This document shows, piece by piece, positions 15,011 to 21,711 of a DNA stretch of 22,472 nucleotides. Made by a program: the position numbers and the translations under genes. The DNA comes from JALOOE01 sp964423545 (lineage in GTDB: Bacteria; Chloroflexota; Anaerolineae; CG2-30-64-16): assembly GCA_964423545.1 (NCBI GenBank), contig CAYRFV010000058.1, positions 1-22,472 on the forward strand, written 5' to 3'. Every line of letters starts with the position of its first letter. Within the stretch, counting starts at the first letter, position 1. Below the pieces are notes generated by a model, which made no database searches, was not told the origin of the DNA, and saw nothing but the letters and a program-made list of their open reading frames with translations.

Positions 15011-17209
15011 TCAGCTGATGACCACGGCCGCCGACATCGGCGGGATGGCGATGCCGCCCGAAACAGACAGCCAGGTGGGTTCATCGACGAGTCGGTAACG
15101 GCTGAGCGCCTGCCCGCTGTCGAGTGCAATGTCTACCGTCACAGCACGCCGCTCATCGTAGTTGGCTACTACCAGGCCTGTCTTGCCGCTCCGGCGGCTG
15201 ACGAATACGGCATACGGATGGTGGGGCATGGGACTTGGGCCGGAATCCCCGCGGTCTGACGTCTCATCGGCTCTGCCGGACCGCGTGACCACGGTTGCGC
15301 CGACCTTGTCACGGAACTCGCCGTCCCAGAAGTACTCTCGCAACTCCATCCGCAGCGCATCCATCTGCTTGCCATACGCCAGCGTCAGCGGATAGTCCTC
15401 AGGCATCCCCTTGAAGTTGTAGGGCTCATAGCTGATGATGTAGCGGTAGAGCAGGCACTGATTGATCATGTTGCGGTCGTCGAAGCCGGTCACTGCGGTC
15501 ATGAACAGCCCGTCGGGAAACATGTAGCGCGAGAGGGGCACGTGCTGCTTGTTCTCGCTGCGATGATAGGAGAGGTGGTACGCCTCCATCTCCCAGTCAT
15601 AGCAGGCCTCACCGGCAAAGAGGAAGTCAGGGTTGGCCTGACGGGAGATGCGCTCGAAGCCCTGGATCAGCCGCCGGTCATTGGCGTAGACGGGTGCGCC
15701 GGTGCGGTGACCATGTGCTGGATCGAAACAGAGGAGCGCCGGGCTGTGATGCAGGCACTCGTCGAACAAGATGCCGGCGGCGCCCAGCGCCACCGTCTTG
15801 CGGAACTCCTCATCGCAGACCCGGAGATACTCGTCGCTCAGGAAACACATGGGAATCAGCCGCTTGGTGTTGATATCGAGAAGCTGTGAGGCAGTCTGGT
15901 ACTGGTAGCCCTGGTAATGATAGTAATCTCCGTAGGGGTCCTTGATCGCCAGCCGGTGGAGGTCATCGCGGAAACGTTTCGTGGCGCGATCCGCCCACGT
16001 GAACTTGGCGAAGAGCACGATCTTGACGCCCTTTGCATGGCACGCGGCGATCGCCTGGCGCAACTCATCGAAGTCGCCCAGTCTTGGATCAGGATCGTGT
16101 GACGGATTGCCCTGATCCTGTCCGCCGTCGTTCCAGCCGACGAGCTGGATCGCCTGGATGCCGTGGCGAGCGCACTGCTCTGCCACCTTCGGGAGATCCC
16201 GGAACGGCAGGCGCAGCTCATCTTCCGGCGAGTTGATATGGAGTTGGAGCCACGCGTGCGGTTCCCTGGCCCAGGCCGGGGGGAGGGCTGGCTTCATCCA
16301 CGTATTGCGCCAAGCCTTGTAGATATCCGTTCCCTGCTGCCAGCCGCCCTGGTAGGCTTCCAGGGCAATCGGCGTGAGCGTTCTCGTCTCACCGGGTTGG
16401 ATGTAGGGCGTATGGATGGCGGCGAAACGGGTCGCCACATCCAGTCCCCCGACTGTGCCGCCGTCCGGGACGCGGTGGTCGATCGAACTGCCGTAGCCCG
16501 GGCGCAATTCGGTGTGCCATGCCACCAGCTCCGCGCTGGCCGCGCAGACACCCACATACAGCCCTTGCGTCTCTCCACGCAGTAAGATGAACGGCGCCAT
16601 CGGCGCGCCAGATGCATGCCCGGCATGGCTGAGCTGTGTCGGGAAGTCCACCCCGAAGTAGCCGCGCATGTTGCTGTACGTGGGCCACAATGGCCATTCC
16701 TGCGCGGTGGCGTACACGTACGAGAAGGTCCTGAACCACGCCGAGCCGTTCGGGCGTTGCAGATCGCCGAGGTTGGGGCAGTAGACGTTCTCGATGACGT
16801 GGCGCGAGCGGTTTTCGATGGTCATCGCGAAGATCGCCTGCAGATCGGTGAGCGTGACAGAGAGGGTGACCTTGATCGGCAACGATCCGCCGACCTCTGA
16901 GATCACGCCGTCCCAGGTCAGGATGGCAGCCTGGCGGTCGTGCGCAAGTTCGAGCGTGGTCAGTCGTTGCTTCTCCCCGAAGACCGGGTTGTTGCGTCGC
17001 TCGCCGTGGGCCCGGCCCATGCGCTCGGCGAAGGCGATGTCCACTGGATCGTCGCTGCTCAGCGGCGCCAGCAGCCTGAAAGAGAGACCGAGCTGTGGAC
17101 GATTCAGGATCTCCCAACCGGTCCGCACCGCCGTGAGCCCTACCAGTGCGCCGGTATCACGGTCGAAGAGAAGACGCAAGTTATCGTTCTGTAACACGAC
17201 TTGGGCCAT
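15011..17209 (-). CDS. Putative glycoside hydrolase with TIM-barrel catalytic domain (DUF6259-like)
   Basis: 732 residues from the ATG at 17209. Residues ~1-300 form an N-terminal beta-sandwich (VVLQNDNLRLLFDRDTG; YCPNLGDLQ), ~310-640 a TIM barrel, and ~665-732 a small C-terminal beta domain. Barrel strands such as IQAIQLVGWNDGG (351-363), GVKIVLFAKFTW (394-405), GILFDECLHHS (479-489) and FLFAGEACYDW (529-539) look like those of retaining alpha-amylase/GH36-like enzymes; D483, E484 and E534 are candidate catalytic residues. I believe such proteins are annotated as DUF6259, of unknown specificity. No signal peptide, so it acts in the cytoplasm on an imported glycoside. The frame is open past the ATG to 17524 only because of the N run; AGG elements upstream of 17209 and the conserved N-terminus support this start. 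Linked to the GRE activase (35 bp) and MATE gene (3 bp). Confidence 0.75.
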   Translation of the reverse strand: MAQVVLQNDNLRLLFDRDTGALVGLTAVRTGWEILNRPQLGLSFRLLAPLSSDDPVDIAFAERMGRAHGERRNNPVFGEKQRLTTLELAHDRQAAILTWDGVISEVGGSLPIKVTLSVTLTDLQAIFAMTIENRSRHVIENVYCPNLGDLQRPNGSAWFRTFSYVYATAQEWPLWPTYSNMRGYFGVDFPTQLSHAGHASGAPMAPFILLRGETQGLYVGVCAASAELVAWHTELRPGYGSSIDHRVPDGGTVGGLDVATRFAAIHTPYIQPGETRTLTPIALEAYQGGWQQGTDIYKAWRNTWMKPALPPAWAREPHAWLQLHINSPEDELRLPFRDLPKVAEQCARHGIQAIQLVGWNDGGQDQGNPSHDPDPRLGDFDELRQAIAACHAKGVKIVLFAKFTWADRATKRFRDDLHRLAIKDPYGDYYHYQGYQYQTASQLLDINTKRLIPMCFLSDEYLRVCDEEFRKTVALGAAGILFDECLHHSPALLCFDPAHGHRTGAPVYANDRRLIQGFERISRQANPDFLFAGEACYDWEMEAYHLSYHRSENKQHVPLSRYMFPDGLFMTAVTGFDDRNMINQCLLYRYIISYEPYNFKGMPEDYPLTLAYGKQMDALRMELREYFWDGEFRDKVGATVVTRSGRADETSDRGDSGPSPMPHHPYAVFVSRRSGKTGLVVANYDERRAVTVDIALDSGQALSRYRLVDEPTWLSVSGGIAIPPMSAAVVIS

Positions 17210-17244
17210 GGGTCTTTGCCTTTCTGATCTCCTGCGAAGCGGAT

Positions 17245-18152
17245 TCAGCCGATGGTAGCTTCCAGTCCCATGCGCTCTGCCATGTACACGCAGTGGGCCA
17301 GCCGTTCCTGGTCTTGAGATTCTCCCACCAAAGCGTAGGGTCGATCGAGCCACTGGTACTTGGCGCCTGCCGAAGGGTTGTATGGCATCAGGGCAATCCG
17401 GTGCAGGCCGGCCTCTTCTACGAAGGTGAATAGCCCCGCTAAGTTGGCCTCGGTGTCGGTGACGCCGGGGATCAGCGGTACNNNNNNNNNNCCTGCACAT
17501 TGTGATTGGCCAGCCGCCGCGCATTGGCGAGGATCATGCCATTGGACGCGCCGGTCCAGCGGCGATGCTCGGCGTCGTCGATCAGCTTAAGATCATACAG
17601 CACCAGGTCGCTGAGGTTGGCGAGGCGCTCCAGATGCGACCAGCTCGACGCGCCGCATGTCTCGATGGCCGTGTGAATCCCAGCCTCTCGACACGCCGCC
17701 AGCACCTCTGCGGCAAAATCGGGCTGGCAGGTCACTTCCCCGCCTGAGAGGGTCACGCCCCCGCCGGAGTGCGCGAAGAAGGGTCTCATGCGCAGCGCTC
17801 GCGCCGCCACGATCTCGGCCGGGATCCACGCGCCTTTGATCGCCAGCGCGCCCTGCGGACAGTGCGCCGCGCATCGTCCGCACGCCAGGCACAGCTCTCG
17901 TGCGATGGCATGGGGGAACGGAGAGCCGCCCGCCTCCAGCCTGTGGGCAGACTGCGGGCAGATTGCAGCGCACGCCCCACACCGCGTGCAGCGATCGCCC
18001 ATAAAGATGAGCTCCGGCTCCCGCGCCTGCGATTCGGGACTGTGACACCACCGGCAGGCCAGTGGGCATCCCTTCAAGTAGACCGCCATGCGGATGCCGG
18101 GGCCATCGTGCACCGCAAAGGTGTCGATGTCGAAGACCAGTCCGTGCGTCAT
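17245..18152 (-). CDS. Glycyl-radical enzyme activase (radical SAM), interrupted by an assembly gap
   Basis: Two parts flank the ten N. The first 220 residues hold the radical-SAM cluster C29-C33-C36 (GCPLACRWCHSPES), two ferredoxin-like 4Fe-4S sets (C55, C58, C61, C65 and C88, C91, C94, C98) and SGGEV (136-140). After the gap 78 more residues start VPLIPGVTD and end LEATIG before TGA. Together ~300 residues match the usual length of PflA2/CutD/HpdA-type activases that use S-adenosylmethionine to abstract a hydrogen from the conserved glycine of the partner. The frames before and after do not agree with ten bases, so the true gap is a different size (for example 8 or 11) and this is not a real frameshift. 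The ATG at 18152 overlaps the GRE stop as ATGA, a sign of coupled translation of enzyme and activator. Confidence 0.92.
17482..17491. other. Assembly gap (ten N) inside the activase gene
   Basis: Ten undetermined bases. The bases before the gap leave one base over in frame, and the bases after resume exactly at a codon, so a ten-base gap would shift the frame. Scaffold placeholders of ten N often mean unknown size. Adjacent protein sequence is consistent with a loss of only a few residues between NHNVQ and VPLIPG. Confidence 0.98.
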
Positions 18153-20437
18153 GAGCGGGCCTCTTGGCGTCGGATGTGGTGCTCTTGCTGTTCGTGGCTC
18201 AACATGGTGAAGTAGGCGCACCAGCCGCCCATGCGTACGCGCAGCGAGGTGTAGTTTTCCGGCTCCCGCTGCGCGGCCCGCAGCTCCTCCGTATCGACGA
18301 CTGTGAGCGTCAACATGGCGCCCCCCGAATCCACAAAGCCCCGAATCAGGCCGGCCATGCGCTCGGTGCCCTCCTGCCCGCCGACGAGCCGGCGCGCCAG
18401 GCGCAGGTCCAGGGGGCCGCCCGCAGGCAGATTGCCGTTCTGCATCCTGGCATAGGACAGGATCGCGGCGGGCAGCCCATCCGCATCGCGGCCCAGCCCC
18501 GGTGAGAAGTTGGATGCCACCGGCTCGCCGGCCCGCCGGCCATCGGCCGAGGCGCCAAGCCCTTCGCCGATGCCGATATACCAGGAGAACGTGCCGACGC
18601 CGCAGGGGAACTTGATCAACGAGCGGTGCCCTTCGGCGTGGCGCGCTACGGTGTCCGTGAAAAGGGCGATGACGCGTTGACCCACGCTGTCCGCCCGCTC
18701 GTCGTCGTTGCCGTACTTGGGCGCATTCAGAAGCAGTCTGCGCAGCAGGTCATATCCTGCATAGTTCGCGTCCAGCGCATCGCACAGCTCCGACAGGGTG
18801 GCGCGGCCTTCGTCGAAGACCACGGTCTTGATCGCCACCAACGAGTCGATGGCATACGCCGCACCTTCCGCCAGCATGCCGAACGTCCGGTAGCGTGCGC
18901 CGCCCGCCGTCATGTCGCGCCGCGTCGCGATGGCGCCGTCGATCAGCGCGCTCAGCAGCGGGACGGGCGCGATCGTGCTCCGCTCGTTGATCCCTTCGAC
19001 CACACGCGCCACGGTGCGGCCGATCATTCGATCGACCTGCGCGGCGAAGGCCGCCCACACCTCCTCGAATGAGGTGAACGCGCGCGGATCGCCGGTGTCC
19101 AGGCCATCCTGCCGGCCGTCGATGCGCGAGCGGCCTCGGTTCAGCGCCCATTCCAGGCACAGCATCAGACTGAGCCGCTGGAAGCGAAAATCGGTCCGGC
19201 CCGGAATGATGACTTCCCAGCAGCCATCGTTGGTGTAGTCGCGGGCATCGGGCGTGGGGATGCCGATGCGCTCGAGCGCCGGGATGAGGGCTGCATCGCT
19301 GAAGATCGCCGGCATGCCACCCCCTGCTTTCAGCACCTCGCATGCTCGCTGGATCAGCCCGTCCGGAGTGTCTCGGTGGACGCGCACGGTCACGAGTGGG
19401 TTGGTCATCTGCAGCCGCTCGTAGCTGTTCAGCAACAGGAAGCTGAGCGGATTGGTTCCGTCACCGCCTTCTGGCGTCAGCCCCCCCACGATGATGTTCT
19501 GGAGCCAATGGTTGGTGGCATCCAGTCGATCGCGTGCCGCTCCGATTTGGGAGGAGGTGGCATGGCGCGTGCGCTTCGCGGGATCGATCTCCTCTGCATG
19601 ACGCGCTTCGGGTCGCTGCTCCTCAGTCGTCTTGGCGCGTTCGTTGAACTTCAAGCAGAAACAGTCGGTCAGCTCCGATGCGAGCGCCATCTCGGTGCTG
19701 CCGGCTTCGAGATCGGTTCTCAGGTAGGGCCAGGCATACTGATCCAGCCGGCCCAGCGCATTGCCGTCCATCGTGGCGTGGAAGATCATGTGCAGCAGCC
19801 AAACCGACTGGAGCGCCTGCCAGTAGGTCTGGGCTGGCCCGGCGGGAACCTGTCGCAGATTCGCTGCCATCTGCCTCAGTTCCTGCGCACGGTGGGGATC
19901 GGGCTGGCGGCCGGCTTCCGCAGTGCAGTGCTTCTCCAGCCGGGCGGCGAAGTCGATCACGGCGTCGAGCGCGATGGCGACCGAATCCAGGAAGGCGACC
20001 TCGTCGCTGGAGCGTGCGCGCGGTCGCTGCGATTCCGCCTCCGCCAGGATGCCGCGCAGCCCGAAAGCCAGGAGATGCGGGTAGTCCGGCACGATATGGC
20101 CGAATACTGAACGAATGCTGAGTCCGCGTGCCGCAGCAGCTTCGCGCTCGGCGTCGGTGACATAATCTGGGAAGCCCCACTCAGCATGGAGGCGCGGGGA
20201 CTCCAACGTCATGGAGCCAGCGATCAGTTGGCCGTCCCACAGCTCCAGCGGCATATGCGCCAGCTTGAGGGCCATCGCCCGCGCCTTGCGGACAGCCAGC
20301 GGTTCGCCCATCTGTTCCGCTGGGATGCGTTCGGGACAGTCCCAGCCCACCGCGGGCTGCTGCATCGCTGCTCGCACTCGCCGTCTCAGATCAGTCACGC
20401 GCGGCGTCTCGGGGAAGATCCAGGGTTCCCGGTTCAT
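18149..20437 (-). CDS. Glycyl radical enzyme (PFL-like fold) with GCWE active-site motif
   Basis: 762 residues from the ATG at 20437, which has GGGAGG seven bases upstream. The C-terminus carries the glycyl-radical signature in the form RVRMGGW (733-739); by alignment with RVSGY the radical glycine is G738. The active-site loop is NDGCWE (403-408) with thiyl C406 and E408. Pyruvate formate-lyases have two adjacent cysteines here, so this is not a PFL; a Cys-x-Glu pattern is that of dehydratases and C-X lyases (glycerol/propanediol dehydratase, choline TMA-lyase, 4-hydroxyphenylacetate decarboxylase, hydroxyproline dehydratase, isethionate and dihydroxypropanesulfonate sulfite-lyases), which mostly read GCVE. 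Tryptophan in the middle is unusual to my knowledge. Activase gene overlaps its stop by 4 nt. In this sugar locus a radical dehydration or elimination on a polyol, sugar acid or substituted sugar fragment is the likeliest role. Substrate unknown. Confidence 0.9.
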   Translation of the reverse strand: MNREPWIFPETPRVTDLRRRVRAAMQQPAVGWDCPERIPAEQMGEPLAVRKARAMALKLAHMPLELWDGQLIAGSMTLESPRLHAEWGFPDYVTDAEREAAAARGLSIRSVFGHIVPDYPHLLAFGLRGILAEAESQRPRARSSDEVAFLDSVAIALDAVIDFAARLEKHCTAEAGRQPDPHRAQELRQMAANLRQVPAGPAQTYWQALQSVWLLHMIFHATMDGNALGRLDQYAWPYLRTDLEAGSTEMALASELTDCFCLKFNERAKTTEEQRPEARHAEEIDPAKRTRHATSSQIGAARDRLDATNHWLQNIIVGGLTPEGGDGTNPLSFLLLNSYERLQMTNPLVTVRVHRDTPDGLIQRACEVLKAGGGMPAIFSDAALIPALERIGIPTPDARDYTNDGCWEVIIPGRTDFRFQRLSLMLCLEWALNRGRSRIDGRQDGLDTGDPRAFTSFEEVWAAFAAQVDRMIGRTVARVVEGINERSTIAPVPLLSALIDGAIATRRDMTAGGARYRTFGMLAEGAAYAIDSLVAIKTVVFDEGRATLSELCDALDANYAGYDLLRRLLLNAPKYGNDDERADSVGQRVIALFTDTVARHAEGHRSLIKFPCGVGTFSWYIGIGEGLGASADGRRAGEPVASNFSPGLGRDADGLPAAILSYARMQNGNLPAGGPLDLRLARRLVGGQEGTERMAGLIRGFVDSGGAMLTLTVVDTEELRAAQREPENYTSLRVRMGGWCAYFTMLSHEQQEHHIRRQEARS

Positions 20438-20513
20438 GATAAGGCCTCCCAGCGTAGGTTGTCCTGGCCGAGCGTTCGATGACGCCATGCTGGAATGGCG
20501 GCCGGGGCGCGAA

Positions 20514-20541
20514 GTCACGCCGCTGCCGCTGCGGTCACGCC
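20514..20541. repeat. Direct repeat GTCACGCC, 20-bp period, upstream of the GRE gene
   Basis: Two identical 8-mers (20514-20521 and 20534-20541) start 20 bp apart, close to two helical turns, so both lie on one face of DNA. They are 77-104 bp upstream of the GRE start, where an activator site could be. Chance is possible in GC-rich DNA. Confidence 0.3.
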
Positions 20542-20560
20542 AGGGCGACCAGACCTGCGA

Positions 20561-20575
20561 CGCCCAGTTTGGGCG
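20561..20575. promoter_or_regulatory. Possible operator: perfect 6-bp inverted repeat upstream of GRE
   Basis: CGCCCA (20561-20566) and TGGGCG (20570-20575) are separated by three bases. Such short dyads may bind dimeric regulators. It lies ~125 bp upstream of the GRE ATG. No matching regulator gene is in the window. Confidence 0.25.
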
Positions 20576-20700
20576 ACAGAGGGCGGCCCACGACCAGGCT
20601 CCCATCCCGAACATCGCCCTCTTCGCGGCCGAAGCTCATCCACCAGCCTGGCGCGCCCCCGTCCCGCCTGGCCGGCGGATAGGGCATGGAATGGCGCTCC

Positions 20701-20728
20701 CTGCGCCGCCGCCCGCGGGCGGACGCAG
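20701..20728 (-). other. GC-rich hairpin after the ABC permease gene
   Basis: CTGCG (20701-20705) and CGCAG (20724-20728) flank the 14-bp perfect palindrome centred on CGCG (20709-20722), with three unpaired bases on one side and one on the other. It lies ~70 bp after the permease stop. No T-run follows on the minus strand, so it would not be a standard intrinsic terminator; it might protect the 3' end of the transporter mRNA. Confidence 0.4.
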
Positions 20729-20768
20729 CAGGCTTTGAACCGCGCAGCGGCTGTGCAGAGAGCAGCGG

Positions 20769-20778
20769 TGCACGTGCA
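20769..20778. promoter_or_regulatory. 10-bp perfect palindrome TGCACGTGCA, LacI-operator-like core
   Basis: Self-complementary with a central CG flanked by TGCA on each side, reminiscent of LacI/GalR-family operator cores, which are common upstream of sugar genes. It starts ~20 bp after the permease stop. No regulator gene is in view, so binding is speculative. Confidence 0.25.
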
Positions 20779-20796
20779 TCGTGCGTGCCGGCGCCG

Positions 20797-21684
20797 CTAC
20801 GCCTTCAGTCCGCCCGCCGTGATTCCCTGCACGTACTGCTTCATCCCCAGCGAGAAGAGGATGATCAGGGGCGCCGCGGCCAGGATATAGGCGGCCATCT
20901 GCGGGCCGATATCCGTGATTCCCATATCGGACGTGAACTGCGTGAGCGCTACGGCGACGACCTGGCGCGACGGACTCGACATAACTACGAGCGGCCACAT
21001 GAACTGGTTGTACGTGGTCACGAGACGAACGACGGCGACCGTCACCAGGATGGGCACGGAGAGCGGCGCCGCGATGCGCAGGAAAACGGAAAGCTCCGAC
21101 GCGCCGTCGATGCGCGCAGCGTCGAAATACTCCTCCGGCAGCGTAGCAAAGAAGCTGCGGCAGAGCAGCAGCGCGAAGACCTGCCCGCCGGAGGTCCAGG
21201 GCAGAATGAGCGCCCAGTAGGTGTTCTGCAGTCGCAAGTTGTAGATGAGAACATAGGCCGGCACCAGCGTCAGGATGGGTGGGATCATCAGGAGGGCCAG
21301 GATCGCGGTATAGAGGATCTCCTTGCCTGGGAAGCGATGGCGCGCGAACACATAGCCGCTCAGGCTGGCGAAGAAAAGAGTGCCGATCGTCGAGACCGTG
21401 GTCGTGATGATGGAGTTGATCATCGGTCGCCAGATGGCCTGTGCACCATAGAGGAAGTTCGCCCAGCGGACCGGGTTGGGCAGGCTCCAAAACCGGCCGT
21501 AGATCTGGCCGTTGTCCTTCAGCGACAGGATGGCCAGGTAGACCAAGGGCACGTAGGTGAGGACGAGCAGGGCCGCCAACACGACCAACATAATCGACTG
21601 CCGGACCGTTCCTGCGCGCGGTGGCCCCACCCAACCCCTGAGCCAGCGCGGCAATCTGCCGGGACGCCCTTCACTGACTGCCAT
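20797..21684 (-). CDS. Carbohydrate ABC transporter permease, MalG/UgpE-type
   Basis: 295 residues with six predicted membrane helices. After a basic ~28-residue N-terminus the first helix is ~30-54; the cytoplasmic coupling EAA loop is at ~184-210 (EEYFDAARIDGASELSVFLRI in pattern), followed by RIAAPLSVP. The C-terminus QGITAGGLKA is characteristic of the MalG-type partner of CUT1 sugar importers. It forms the membrane channel with the MalF-like subunit encoded upstream (27-bp gap) and uses an ATPase shared or encoded elsewhere. The ATG has GAGG eight bases upstream. Substrate likely an oligosaccharide, glycoside or polyol, as usual for CUT1; the intracellular putative glycoside hydrolase downstream supports import of an intact glycoside. 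No ATPase gene occurs in the window. Confidence 0.95.
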   Translation of the reverse strand: MAVSEGRPGRLPRWLRGWVGPPRAGTVRQSIMLVVLAALLVLTYVPLVYLAILSLKDNGQIYGRFWSLPNPVRWANFLYGAQAIWRPMINSIITTTVSTIGTLFFASLSGYVFARHRFPGKEILYTAILALLMIPPILTLVPAYVLIYNLRLQNTYWALILPWTSGGQVFALLLCRSFFATLPEEYFDAARIDGASELSVFLRIAAPLSVPILVTVAVVRLVTTYNQFMWPLVVMSSPSRQVVAVALTQFTSDMGITDIGPQMAAYILAAAPLIILFSLGMKQYVQGITAGGLKA

Positions 21685-21711
21685 CGAGATGCCTCTGCCA
21701 CCGATATGATA

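Larger units (their letters stand above)
20438..20796. other. 359-bp intergenic region between ABC permease and GRE genes
   Basis: I see no supportable gene here. It contains a direct repeat GTCACGCC at 20514-20521 and 20534-20541 (20-bp period), a perfect inverted repeat CGCCCA-GTT-TGGGCG (20561-20575), a GC-rich hairpin (20701-20728) and a 10-bp palindrome TGCACGTGCA (20769-20778). It is the widest gap in the window and the natural place for the promoter and regulatory sites of the GRE unit, but I find no clear AT-rich -10 on the minus strand. Confidence 0.5.

Noticed and set aside
17210..17524. Upstream extension of the glycoside hydrolase frame through the N run
   Set aside because: The extension reads low-complexity Arg/Pro-rich sequence and overlaps the C-terminal part of the activase in another frame; the ATG at 17209 starts a family-like N-terminus.
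18149..20437. Annotation as pyruvate formate-lyase
   Set aside because: The active loop has a single Cys followed by Trp-Glu, not the adjacent Cys pair of PFL.
20438..20614. Upstream extension of the GRE frame to 20614
   Set aside because: ATG at 20437 has a strong GGGAGG site and begins the normal GRE N-terminus; the extra residues do not look conserved.
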